A stretch of 32,246 bases of DNA, taken from positions 1-32,246 of the forward strand of contig JAFIFR010000011.1 of the NCBI GenBank assembly GCA_020831935.1. Direction: 5' to 3'. This stretch comes from Alkalimonas sp. (GTDB taxonomy: Bacteria > Pseudomonadota > Gammaproteobacteria > Enterobacterales > Alteromonadaceae). The notes under the pieces are model-generated. The model had not been told where the DNA came from and made no database searches. It saw only the letters and a list, made by a program, of their open reading frames with translations. Position 1 is the stretch's first letter. The number at the start of each line of letters is the position of its first letter. A program made the position numbers and the translations under genes. Positions 24,381-32,246 of the stretch are shown here, piece by piece.

Positions 24381-26228
24381 GTGTTAAATCATAACCCCGC
24401 ATGGCGGTACTTTCTGGTTATCCTGGTGTTGCTGGTCGGCACCTTGTATGCCTTGCCCAACCTGTATCCGGAAGATCCCGCCATTCAAGTCAGTGCCACC
24501 CGAGGTGGCGAAGTTGGTCAGGACAGCCTGGCGTTGCTTGAGCGGCGTTTTAGCGAGGAAAACATTTCGCTAAAAGGCATCGAGCTGCAGGATGGTCAGT
24601 TGCTGGCCCGTTTCTTTAATACCGAAGACCAGCTCCGGGCCCGGAGTGTGGTCGATCAGGCCCTGGGCAATACCTACGTTTCTGCTTTGAATATGGCTCC
24701 AACCACACCCGGCTGGCTCTCAGCCATCGGCGCCAGTCCAATGAACCTTGGCTTGGATTTGCGTGGTGGGGTGCATTTCTTAATGGCCATCGACATGCAG
24801 GCTGCTATTGATAAGCAAGTCGAGGACATGGCGCAAATTTTCCGCACCGACCTGCGGGAAGCCCGTATCCGTTTTAGCAACATTCAACCCGATGTCGGCA
24901 ATGGCAACGTGCTGGTGCAGCTGCGCAATGCCGAGGATTTGACGGCGGCTCGCCGGCTGATCAGTCAGGACCGCGATCTGGATGTCAGCAGTGGCCCGGT
25001 GGAATTCAGCCTGGAAGTGCGGATGTCGGATGCGAAAATTGCTGAAATCCGTGACTATGCATTGCAGCAAAACATCACCATTATCCGCAACCGGGTCAAT
25101 GAAATTGGCGTGGCAGAGCCTGTGGTGCAGCGGCAGGGCGAGCGCATTATTGTGCAATTGCCTGGGGTGCAAGACACGGCCCGGGCGAAAGAGATTCTGG
25201 GGGCAACCGCCACGCTGGAGTTTCGTTTGGTCGATGACAGTGTCGATTTGAACGATGCGCTGGCTGGTCGGGTACCGCCCAATGCCCAGCTTTACTACGA
25301 TCGCGACGGGCGCCCGGTGGTGTTGCAGCGCCGTATTATGCTGACAGGGGACCGTATTACCGGTGCCAGCTCCAGCTTTGATGAGTATGGCCGGCCACAG
25401 GTCAATATCTCACTGGATGCGCAGGGCGGCAATATGTTCTCCCAGGCCACCCGTGATGCCATTGGCCGCGGCATGGCCACCGTCTTTATCGAATACAAGC
25501 CGACCGATCAGATTGGTCCTGATGGCGACCCTGTGCTGGAAAAAATAGAGGAAGTGATCAACGTGGCCACCATCCAGGCACGGCTTGGTCGAAGCTTCCG
25601 GATTACCGGCATTAACAACCCAGGTGAAGCACATAATTTGGCGCTGCAGTTGCGGGCCGGTGCTTTGTTGGCACCGATCCAAATCATTGAAGAGCGCACC
25701 ATAGGCCCAAGCCTGGGTCAGGAGAACATCGAGCTGGGCCAAACCGCCATTATGCTGGGTTTGGTGACTGTGCTGGTGTTTATGGTGCTCTACTACAAGG
25801 CCTTTGGTCTGGTCGCCAATGCCGCTCTGGTCGCCAACCTGGTGTTGATTGTCGGCATTATGTCGATGATTCCGGGCGCAACCCTGACTCTGCCGGGCAT
25901 GGCGGGTATTGTGCTAACGGTGGGTATGGCGGTGGATGCCAATGTGCTGATTTTTGAGCGCATCCGAGAGGAACTGCGTGATGGGCGCAGTGTGCAACAA
26001 GCCATTCACCATGGTTACGACCGAGCGTTGTCGACCATTGCCGATGCCAATGTGACCACCTTAATCGCGGCGCTCATCCTGTTTGGCGTGGGGACCGGGC
26101 CGATTAAAGGCTTTGCGGTCACCTTGATGATCGGCATCATCACCTCGATGTTTACCGCCATTGTCGGTACCCGTGTGCTGGTCAACTTGATCTGGGGCGG
26201 TCGCCGCCTGCAGAAACTGCCAATTTAA
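24381..26228 (+). CDS. secD: Protein translocase subunit SecD
   Basis: 615 aa, equal to E. coli SecD. A first membrane helix (about 8-27) is followed by the periplasmic P1 region, with [13 protein letters not shown] at about residue 122 and the P1-base region to about 440, then five C-terminal helices of RND type containing the proton-path motif [17 protein letters not shown]. Start is GTG, with AAGGA 7 nt upstream. SecDF uses the proton gradient to pull exported proteins through SecYEG. secF follows after 10 nt. Confidence 0.98.
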   Translation: MLNHNPAWRYFLVILVLLVGTLYALPNLYPEDPAIQVSATRGGEVGQDSLALLERRFSEENISLKGIELQDGQLLARFFNTEDQLRARSVVDQALGNTYVSALNMAPTTPGWLSAIGASPMNLGLDLRGGVHFLMAIDMQAAIDKQVEDMAQIFRTDLREARIRFSNIQPDVGNGNVLVQLRNAEDLTAARRLISQDRDLDVSSGPVEFSLEVRMSDAKIAEIRDYALQQNITIIRNRVNEIGVAEPVVQRQGERIIVQLPGVQDTARAKEILGATATLEFRLVDDSVDLNDALAGRVPPNAQLYYDRDGRPVVLQRRIMLTGDRITGASSSFDEYGRPQVNISLDAQGGNMFSQATRDAIGRGMATVFIEYKPTDQIGPDGDPVLEKIEEVINVATIQARLGRSFRITGINNPGEAHNLALQLRAGALLAPIQIIEERTIGPSLGQENIELGQTAIMLGLVTVLVFMVLYYKAFGLVANAALVANLVLIVGIMSMIPGATLTLPGMAGIVLTVGMAVDANVLIFERIREELRDGRSVQQAIHHGYDRALSTIADANVTTLIAALILFGVGTGPIKGFAVTLMIGIITSMFTAIVGTRVLVNLIWGGRRLQKLPI

Positions 26229-26238
26229 GGAGGCCGGC

Positions 26239-27183
26239 ATGATTGCGATTACTTTTACAAAAACCATCCAATTTATGCGCTTCAAAATACCGGCACTGGT
26301 GTTGTCCGCTATTTTGATTGTTGCCTCCATTGGACTGATGGCCACCAAAGGCCTGAACTGGGGCTTGGATTTTACCGGCGGCACCGTCATTGAAGTGGGG
26401 TACGAGCGCGATGCCGATTTGTCGGCAGTGCGTGCAGTGCTGGCAGAGGCGGGCTTTCCGGATGCGGTGGTGCAGTATTTTGGCACCAGTCGCGAAGTGT
26501 TGATCCGCATTGGCCCGCGCGATGACATCGAGCAAGTGACGCTGGGCGAGCAAATCCTGCGGCTGCTGGATCAAGCCGATGCGGATCGGGTCGAAATGCG
26601 CCGGATTGAGTACGTCGGTCCCAGTGTGGGCGCTGAACTGAAAGAGCAGGGGGGGCTGGCGACCCTGGCTGCGCTGATCTGCATTTTGATCTACGTTGCC
26701 TTTCGCTTTGAGTGGCGTTTTGCGCTGGGGGCGGTCACGGCCCTGGCGCACGATGTCATCTTAACGTTAGGGCTGTTCTCCTTGTTGCAGCTGGAGTTTG
26801 ACCTGACGGTGCTGGCTGCAGTGCTGGCGGTCATCGGCTACTCCTTAAACGATACCATCGTGGTGTGCGATAGGATCCGGGAAGGCTTCCGTCGTATCCG
26901 CGAAAGTGAGCCGATTGAGGTGGTGAACGAGTCCCTGACCGGCACCATGAGCCGGACCATTATTACCTCGGTGACCACCATTTTGGTTCTGCTGGTCTTG
27001 TTCTTCAAAGGCGGCGAGTTGATCCATGGCTTTGCCACTGCGCTGTTGTTTGGTGTGGTGATTGGGACCTACTCCTCGGTCTACATTGCCAGCTCGATCT
27101 CCTTGCTGCTGGGCATCAGCCGCGAAGATCTGATGCCACCGCCGGTGGAAAAAGAAGGCGAGAACACCGAACCCTTGCTTTAA
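26239..27183 (+). CDS. secF: Protein translocase subunit SecF
   Basis: 314 aa. First helix about 18-37, then LNWGLDFTGGTVIEVGYE, the short periplasmic domain, and five more helices with the conserved YSLNDTIVVCDRIRE motif. A full TAAGGAGG ribosome site overlaps the end of secD. Partner of SecD. Ends the operon, with a strong terminator 16 nt later. Confidence 0.98.
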   Translation: MIAITFTKTIQFMRFKIPALVLSAILIVASIGLMATKGLNWGLDFTGGTVIEVGYERDADLSAVRAVLAEAGFPDAVVQYFGTSREVLIRIGPRDDIEQVTLGEQILRLLDQADADRVEMRRIEYVGPSVGAELKEQGGLATLAALICILIYVAFRFEWRFALGAVTALAHDVILTLGLFSLLQLEFDLTVLAAVLAVIGYSLNDTIVVCDRIREGFRRIRESEPIEVVNESLTGTMSRTIITSVTTILVLLVLFFKGGELIHGFATALLFGVVIGTYSSVYIASSISLLLGISREDLMPPPVEKEGENTEPLL

Positions 27184-27198
27184 GCACGTTTAACCGAC

Positions 27199-27229
27199 AA
27201 AATGCCAGTCTCCCGACTGGCATTTTTTT
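27199..27229 (+). terminator. Rho-independent terminator of the queA-secF operon
   Basis: Perfect 10-bp stem AATGCCAGTC (27201-27210) / GACTGGCATT (27215-27224), TCCC loop, seven T (27223-27229). The T-run directly abuts the ribosome site of the next gene. Confidence 0.93.
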
Positions 27230-27239
27230 GGAGCTTGTT

Positions 27240-27602
27240 ATGCCGCACTCCCCAGCTTTTCTGGCCTTGGTAAACGCCGCCAAAGCCGTTATCAATGAGA
27301 TGACGATACCCGAACTGCAGCAGCAGGGTACGCCCTATGTGTTGCTTGACACCCGCGAAGATCACGAATGGCAACAGGGGCACCTGCCGGGCGCCATGCA
27401 TCTGGGCAAAGGCATTATCGAGCGGGACATTGAACAGACGGTGCAGGATAAACAGCAGCGGATAATTTTATACTGCGGCGGTGGCTACCGCTCGGCTTTG
27501 GCTGCACAGGCCTTGCAGCAGATGGGTTACCAACAGGTGTTCAGTCTGGCTGGCGGCTACCGCGCCTGGCAAGAGCAGGGCTTGCCAGTCGAGCTTCCTT
27601 AG
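27240..27602 (+). CDS. Single-domain rhodanese-like protein
   Basis: 120 aa from the ATG at 27240. GGAG at 27230-27233 is the ribosome site; an in-frame TTG at 27228 lies inside the terminator T-run and is unlikely. One rhodanese domain (about 20-118) with VLLDTREDHEWQQGHLPGA, the active-site loop YCGGGYRSA with Cys79, and the closing LAGGYRAWQEQGLPV. It probably carries sulfur as a cysteine persulfide (sulfurtransferase). There is no signal peptide, so cytoplasmic. No promoter was identified: expression may depend on readthrough from secF. Confidence 0.92.
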   Translation: MPHSPAFLALVNAAKAVINEMTIPELQQQGTPYVLLDTREDHEWQQGHLPGAMHLGKGIIERDIEQTVQDKQQRIILYCGGGYRSALAAQALQQMGYQQVFSLAGGYRAWQEQGLPVELP

Positions 27603-27607
27603 CCCAA

Positions 27608-27636
27608 TAAAAAACCCGGCTCAGGCCGGGTTCTTT
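27608..27636. terminator. Bidirectional terminator between rhodanese and suhB
   Basis: 8-bp stem AACCCGGC (27613-27620) / GCCGGGTT (27625-27632), TCAG loop. TTCTTT follows on plus; the A-run at 27608-27614 gives a T-run on minus for the suhB transcript. Confidence 0.88.
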
Positions 27637-27649
27637 CACTGCGCCTTCT

Positions 27650-28453
27650 TTAGCGCATCAGCTCTTCGGTCAGGTGTGGCCGCATGGTTTTTAGCATGGC
27701 CTGCAGCACTTTCGGGCTGGCTGCAACCACATTGCCGCTTTTCAGCTGGTTGTTACCACCGGCAAAGTCGGTGACCATACCACCGGCTTCGCGCACAATC
27801 AGTTCACCGGCTGCGATGTCCCATGGCTTCAAGCCAATTTCCCAAAAGCCATCCAAACGGCCCGCAGCCACATAGGCCAAATCCAGCGCAGCAGAGCCGG
27901 CACGGCGCATATCAGCCACCAGCGGGAACAGGCTGTTGAACAGGCTGCTGTACACCGGCAGCAACTGCTTTTGCTTGAACGGGAAGCCGGTCGCCAGCAA
28001 GGCACCGGTTAATTCCGGCCGGTTGCCAACCCGGATACGGCGGCCATTGAGCTGAGCGCCACGGCCACGGGAAGCGGTAAAGAGCTCATCGCGCAGCGGG
28101 TCGTAAATCACGGCTTGCTCCAGCTTGCCCTGAACTTTCAGTGCAATGGAAATCGATACATGAGGAATGCCACGGATAAAATTGGAGGTGCCATCGAGCG
28201 GATCGATGATCCATTGGTGATCGCTGTCTGCTGGTCCTTGCTGACCAAGCTCTTCACCCACCACCGCATGGCCAGGGAAGGATTTACGCAGTGTTTGCGC
28301 TATCAACTGCTCGGCTTCACGGTCGATGTTGGTGACGAAGTCGTTGCTGGACTTTTCAGTGGATTTGACAATATCCAGCTGCTCGCACGAGCGGGCAATA
28401 AGTGTTCCTGCGCTGCGGGCAGCACGGATAGCGATGTTCAACATCGGATGCAT
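27650..28453 (-). CDS. suhB: Inositol-1-monophosphatase family protein SuhB
   Basis: 267 aa, standard for SuhB. It has the metal-binding motifs of the inositol monophosphatase family: VGEELG near residue 66, WIIDPLDGTSNFIRGIPH near 81, and the closing AGSAALDLAYVAAGRLDGFWE with LKPWDIAAGELIVREAGG. In E. coli SuhB also binds the rRNA antitermination complex; whether that applies here cannot be seen. An AAGG site stands upstream of the ATG. It follows dusC on the same strand after 54 nt, and both may be one transcript. Confidence 0.95.
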   Translation of the reverse strand: MHPMLNIAIRAARSAGTLIARSCEQLDIVKSTEKSSNDFVTNIDREAEQLIAQTLRKSFPGHAVVGEELGQQGPADSDHQWIIDPLDGTSNFIRGIPHVSISIALKVQGKLEQAVIYDPLRDELFTASRGRGAQLNGRRIRVGNRPELTGALLATGFPFKQKQLLPVYSSLFNSLFPLVADMRRAGSAALDLAYVAAGRLDGFWEIGLKPWDIAAGELIVREAGGMVTDFAGGNNQLKSGNVVAASPKVLQAMLKTMRPHLTEELMR

Positions 28454-28507
28454 AGCGATTACCTTATTGGAAAAAGAGCGGTTAAAACTTACACAAAAGT
28501 GCGGCGG

Positions 28508-29473
28508 CTATTGTAGCGACTTAGCCGATAAAGTAAAGGTCTTTTCCGCTTGTTGCAGCAGCGCCAGGATCTCGTCGTTGCGTTTTAGTACCCGCAATTG
28601 ACGAAACAAGGCCCCGGCCTCAGGGTATTGCAGCTTCAGGTAGCTGAACCACTGTTTAATCCGGTTGCTGTAGTACTTGCCTTTGTCACCCGCCACTTCG
28701 TACTGGGAATAGCGCATCAGTAACTGCAGTACTTCCGGCCACGACATGGCCTGCTGGCCGCTGCGAATGCACTTTGCCAGATTGGGCAGCGCCAAAGCGC
28801 CTCGTCCCAGCATAATGTCCTGGGTATTGGCTTCGCACTGGCATTGCGCGGCCTGAGCCGGTGTCCAGATTTCACCATTGGCAATCACCGGTATCGCGAT
28901 CCGCTGCCGGATCCGGCCGATCCAAGACCAGTAGGCCGGTGGTTTGTAGCCATCGGTTTTGGTGCGGGCATGCACAGTGAGAATGCTGGCGCCGGCCGCT
29001 TCAATGGCGCTGGCATTGTCCAGTGTTAGGGCCGTGTCATCGTAGCCCAGCCGGATTTTGGCGCTGACTGGGTGTTCGGCCGGCACGGCCTGACGCACCG
29101 CTTTGACAATCTGGTACAACTGCTCAGTTTCTTTCAATAGCACGGCACCGCCGCGGCTTTTATTAACCGTTTTGGCCGGACAGCCAAAGTTGAGATCAAT
29201 GCCGGGCGAACCCAGCTGCACCGCTTTGGCGGCATTTTCTGCCAGCCAATGCGGCTCTTGCCCCAGCAACTGCACCCGAACCGGTACCCCGGCAGGGGTT
29301 TTACCGCCGTACGCCAGCTCCGGGCACAGCCGCCGAAATACCCGGGCCGGCAACCGCTGATCCACCACCCGGACAAACTCAGTGATGCACAGATCAAAAC
29401 CGCCGATGCGGGTCAGCATATCGCGCATTAAGTGATCAACCACGCCTTCCATCGGCGCGAGAACAATTTGCAT
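28508..29473 (-). CDS. dusC: tRNA-dihydrouridine synthase DusC
   Basis: 321 aa from the ATG at 29473; the frame continues upstream but without similarity. It starts with MQIVLAPMEGVVDHLMRDM, the DusC-type opening. The FMN-binding TIM barrel shows NFGCPAKTVNKSRGGA, where the Cys is the catalytic acid, SAKIRLGY, LTVHARTK and ANGEIWTPAQA. Length and the PMEGV motif favour DusC (U16 of tRNA in E. coli) over DusA/DusB. A terminator separates it from the lipoprotein gene upstream. Confidence 0.94.
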   Translation of the reverse strand: MQIVLAPMEGVVDHLMRDMLTRIGGFDLCITEFVRVVDQRLPARVFRRLCPELAYGGKTPAGVPVRVQLLGQEPHWLAENAAKAVQLGSPGIDLNFGCPAKTVNKSRGGAVLLKETEQLYQIVKAVRQAVPAEHPVSAKIRLGYDDTALTLDNASAIEAAGASILTVHARTKTDGYKPPAYWSWIGRIRQRIAIPVIANGEIWTPAQAAQCQCEANTQDIMLGRGALALPNLAKCIRSGQQAMSWPEVLQLLMRYSQYEVAGDKGKYYSNRIKQWFSYLKLQYPEAGALFRQLRVLKRNDEILALLQQAEKTFTLSAKSLQ

Positions 29474-29537
29474 GGCAAACTCAGCTGCAATAAAGGGGCG
29501 GGAATTATAGAGAAAGGGCGATGAAGAAACCAGCAAA

Positions 29538-29559
29538 AAGGCTGGCGAAAGCCAGCCTT
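29538..29559 (-). terminator. Terminator of the large lipoprotein gene
   Basis: 9-bp stem AAGGCTGGC (29538-29546) / GCCAGCCTT (29551-29559) with loop GAAA. On the minus strand it is followed by CTTTTTGC, consistent with ending transcription 10 bp after the lipoprotein stop. Confidence 0.86.
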
Positions 29560-29568
29560 CTGTTGCCG

Positions 29569-32007
29569 TTACTTCGACAGGATAACCTGCTTCTGGCTGA
29601 CAGGATCCAGTTGTTTCAGGGCGGCCTGGCCCGTGGTTAATAGGGTGCCATTGTCCAAGGGGAGTACGTTGTAATACTCGTTGCTTTGGCCAATAATCTG
29701 ACATTGACCTGTGGCCAGATCGTAGCTGGCGATTTGGCTTGTCACTATCAACAGGCGATTGTCCGCAGCATCGAAATTGATCTTTTGAATGCCGGACACA
29801 TCGATATCCAACACATTCTGTCCGATGTTATTGGTGCAGCTATCCAGCAGCAACTCTGTTTCCAGCGTCTCCAAATCCAGCCGGTAGATGCTGCTTTGGC
29901 TTTGACTGGCAAGGAATAACTGGTTGCCAGTAGCATCCAGGGCAGCAGCATTCAGGCCGGTAATGACCCCAGCTGGCCCCGCGCTGCCATCGAACTCCAG
30001 CAAACTACGTGCACCATTGGTTGCATCAATTTGTAGGATGGCATTTTCCAGTGGGAACTGTGTCATGTACAGCTTTTGCGTTTCTGTATCAAAGTCCCCG
30101 CCACTTAGCGTATCGATGTCAATACCGCTTTCGGTTTCAGCATCGCTGATCACGGTTTTGCTGTAATCCACCAGTGAAACAGACCAAATGGCATCACTTA
30201 AGCCAACCAGCAGTGCGTCGGTGGCAGCGTTATAGAAGAGTCCGCTGGGGTAGGTATTAAACTCGCGAACAATCTCAATCAGCTGGGTTCTGTTGCCAGT
30301 CTTCAGATCAATGCCAAACAAGGACTCTGCCGCATTTTGGCCATCATCCAGCACGTAGAGAGTATCGGCGGTACTGCCAAAGGTCAGGTACTGTGGTGAC
30401 AGTAAACCACGGCCCGAGCCAATGCCAGAGCTCAGCAGTGCCGAGCGTTCGCCACTGCTGGTATCCACTTGCAATACCACTTCAAAACTGGAGTCCGTGA
30501 TCAGCAAGGCTTCGTTATTTAACAGAGCCGCATCTTCAATTTGTGAGGTTGGGAACTCGAGTGCAGCTGTCTCTGCTGACAGCACCTGAGCTTCGAGCAG
30601 GGTTAAATCAACAGACACGATACTGGTAAAGCCGGCGACAAAAAGCTGCTCTGGCGTTGTTCCTGCACTTAACACCCTTGGGCTGTTATCCAGCTGCATG
30701 AGCTGAGTGCGCTCACCTGTGATGGTGTCAACTTCGATCAGTTGTCCATTTTGTGACAGTGCAAACAGCCGGTTATCATGCAATACCATATCGAAAATGG
30801 GTAAAAAGGGAGTGTCGTCTTCTGTGCTGGCTGATAGCAGGGTAAAGCTCTCCTCAAGCAAATCCACCAGATACAATTGGTCTGTAGCATAAACCGAATC
30901 TTGCTCCACCAAGCCCAGTCGAACGAACAGCTGTTGGTTGACTGCATCGAAACGGGTGCGCGCCTGACGAACATGTGTCTCTTCTGCCAGCTCTGGCTGA
31001 ACACTTGCAACGGTGCTGATTTCTCCTGAAGTTAAATCCAGTACAAAGGAATACAAGGTCGTATTTACATAACGACTGTAGAACAAGCGGTTTCCCTCAG
31101 CGTCCAAACTGAACTGAGAGGCTTCACCGACAGCCGCTATCACCTCAACACTGAGGTCGGTTTGATCAATTGAAACCACATCGCGGTTGTCCATCATACC
31201 AATTAAGCGCTCATTGACGGCATCGTATGCAATGAAAAGGGGCGCTTGTTGGGTATTGGTGCGGACTTTGGCTGCTTCATCGTCCTGATTGCCATCGGCA
31301 TCGCTGACAGTGACTACCAGCTCGATATCGCTGTAGGCATCCAACTCAACATCAGCTGTCCATTCGTACTCATCTGCATCGCTCTCTTCGTCACTTTGTG
31401 CACTGACACTTTGTGCACTGACGCGATCCGCAGCAGCAGAGCTACTTTGAATTGTGGCGGCAACACCATTTACCGACAAAACGCTGATGCCATTACGGCT
31501 GCTGGCTGTTCCCCGGATCCGCAGTGTGCCGGCACTTGCTTTGGATTGACTCCAGGGAAAAATCACTGAGGCTTGTGGTGGTGTGCCATCGCCTACTGGT
31601 GGTGGTTCATCGCGTGTGGTGCTAACGAAGTCAGCGTTAACACCACCAATGGTTAGGGTGCTGGTTGTGCTGGTCGCATACTGCGCAGCCGTTTGATGAC
31701 GAACACGGATTTGTGCACCGTTGTTGACTGTGGCAGTACCGCTGGTGAAATCACCATTGTTGACGGAATACTCACCGTTTTGAATGGCGATGCTGGCAGC
31801 TGCATTGATGCCTGTTACGCTGATGCTTTCCGAGGTCACGGTGGTGGATGGCTCTGCATCACTGACACTGGCAAAGCTAAAAGGGTTGGGTTGAGTATTC
31901 ACCACCGGAGGAGGTGTTGTGTCAGAGTCTGAGCTACCGCCACAAGCGGTTAGCCACAATGACAGCAGCAGCAAGCAAAGTCTGCTGGTCAATACGGATG
32001 CGTTCAT
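29569..32007 (-). CDS. Large surface/periplasmic lipoprotein with Ig-like and propeller-like repeats, function unknown
   Basis: 812 aa. Signal peptide with lipobox LTAC, lipidation at Cys22, followed by GGSSDSD, which does not predict inner-membrane retention. Residues about 45-130 form a repeat domain known from bacterial surface proteins (SVTGINAAASIAIQNGEYSV and TLTIGGVNADFVSTT). About 140-250 is an Ig-like segment with an Asp/Glu/Ser-rich stretch. Residues 255-812 consist of about twelve imperfect repeats, each with a LF/LY strand after a D-x-x-x-N/Q turn and a later D-x-x-T/S-G-E/x-R turn, which fits one or two beta-propellers (YncE-like). AGGGAA lies before the ATG. I do not recognise a specific family; ligand or partner unknown. 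Confidence 0.85.
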   Translation of the reverse strand: MNASVLTSRLCLLLLSLWLTACGGSSDSDTTPPPVVNTQPNPFSFASVSDAEPSTTVTSESISVTGINAAASIAIQNGEYSVNNGDFTSGTATVNNGAQIRVRHQTAAQYATSTTSTLTIGGVNADFVSTTRDEPPPVGDGTPPQASVIFPWSQSKASAGTLRIRGTASSRNGISVLSVNGVAATIQSSSAAADRVSAQSVSAQSDEESDADEYEWTADVELDAYSDIELVVTVSDADGNQDDEAAKVRTNTQQAPLFIAYDAVNERLIGMMDNRDVVSIDQTDLSVEVIAAVGEASQFSLDAEGNRLFYSRYVNTTLYSFVLDLTSGEISTVASVQPELAEETHVRQARTRFDAVNQQLFVRLGLVEQDSVYATDQLYLVDLLEESFTLLSASTEDDTPFLPIFDMVLHDNRLFALSQNGQLIEVDTITGERTQLMQLDNSPRVLSAGTTPEQLFVAGFTSIVSVDLTLLEAQVLSAETAALEFPTSQIEDAALLNNEALLITDSSFEVVLQVDTSSGERSALLSSGIGSGRGLLSPQYLTFGSTADTLYVLDDGQNAAESLFGIDLKTGNRTQLIEIVREFNTYPSGLFYNAATDALLVGLSDAIWSVSLVDYSKTVISDAETESGIDIDTLSGGDFDTETQKLYMTQFPLENAILQIDATNGARSLLEFDGSAGPAGVITGLNAAALDATGNQLFLASQSQSSIYRLDLETLETELLLDSCTNNIGQNVLDIDVSGIQKINFDAADNRLLIVTSQIASYDLATGQCQIIGQSNEYYNVLPLDNGTLLTTGQAALKQLDPVSQKQVILSK
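31395..31424. repeat. 15-bp tandem duplication inside the lipoprotein gene
   Basis: TTTGTGCACTGACAC (31395-31409) is followed directly by TTTGTGCACTGACGC (31410-31424), one mismatch. It is in frame and gives VSAQS twice (residues 196-205), within the flexible acidic linker. Confidence 0.85.
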
Positions 32008-32049
32008 ACGATTCCCTGTTCATTATTAGGATATAAAAACAGCTGCTAA

Positions 32050-32077
32050 TTTATGCGATTTACGAACGACAAATCAA
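32050..32077 (-). promoter_or_regulatory. Candidate promoter of the lipoprotein gene
   Basis: On the minus strand TTGATT (32077-32072), 16-nt spacer, CATAAA (32055-32050), 43 bp before the start codon. Four of six bases match in each hexamer. The rest of the 239-bp upstream region (to 32246) is AT-rich and holds no gene I can support; only the inverted ATGAC/GTCAT pair at 32094-32112 stands out. Confidence 0.35.
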
Positions 32078-32246
32078 CAAAATTTTAATTATGATGACTA
32101 AAAATTTGTCATTGTAATCGATGGTGTTTCATTTAAGTGTGTCTTTGCACCTGTGGTTCAGATAGTTGCAGCGTATGTTGAGCTTGCGTGTCCCCCTCTG
32201 GCAGGATAGTTGTCACTACTTAAAATTTAGCCAGTTGGGGCGTTAA

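Noticed and set aside
29474-29704. N-terminal extension of DusC by 77 residues
   Set aside because: The extension is not protein-like for the family, covers the lipoprotein terminator and part of its coding region; the family start MQIVLAPMEG fits the later ATG.
32220-32246. End of a further minus-strand gene at the right edge (reading LTPQLAKF then stop)
   Set aside because: Only eight codons are visible; impossible to tell from chance.

Overview
The window looks like chromosome from a gammaproteobacterium. YajC (110 aa) and SecD (615 aa) have the lengths I recall for the E. coli proteins, queA-tgt-yajC-secD-secF is in the usual gammaproteobacterial order, and PhoB/PhoR, OxyR, Tag and DusC are all of gammaproteobacterial type. 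Protein style suggests the Alteromonadales / Rheinheimera-Alishewanella-Alkalimonas neighbourhood, but that placement is inference. I see no insertion sequence, prophage, CRISPR array, tRNA or rRNA.

Positions 1-17220 form a phosphate island. It holds the end of a first pst operon (pstB', phoU), a phosphate-starvation porin, phoB-phoR, a ppk-ppx-tag operon on the minus strand, a GcvR-like ACT-domain gene, a second complete pst operon (pstS-pstC-pstA-pstB-phoU) and a Na+/Pi cotransporter with a PhoU-like tail. Well-formed Pho boxes precede the porin, phoB and ppk. In the porin and phoB cases the box is followed exactly 10 nt later by a GATAAT -10 element; in ppk it is followed 10 nt later by a weaker CATAGC. 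A fourth, degenerate array with the same spacing lies between the porin and phoB and leads into a strong terminator about 75 nt further on. That unit is either a PhoB-controlled small RNA or the relic of a deleted duplicate of the porin gene. The genes describe one circuit: Pi enters through the porin, is captured by two Pst pumps and a Na+/Pi carrier, is stored or released as polyphosphate by Ppk/Ppx, and the state is reported through PhoU/PhoR to PhoB.

Positions 17243-21607 hold a secreted subtilisin-family protease (minus strand), an intergenic region unusually rich in perfect dyads, oxyR, and a small periplasmic solute-binding-like protein. Positions 21664-27183 are the queuosine/Sec operon (queA, tgt, yajC, secD, secF), closed by a terminator. 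Positions 27240-29473 hold a rhodanese and, on the other strand, dusC and suhB. The end of the window carries a large lipoprotein with a C-terminal repeat region that reads as about twelve beta-propeller-like blades; its function is not recognisable from sequence.

Most of the window is orthodox housekeeping and accessory phosphate metabolism. The best candidates for something undescribed are the Pho-box/terminator unit at 2342-2476, the inclusion of the DNA-repair gene tag in a PhoB-controlled polyphosphate operon, the dyad cluster at 19654-19875 and the 812-aa lipoprotein.
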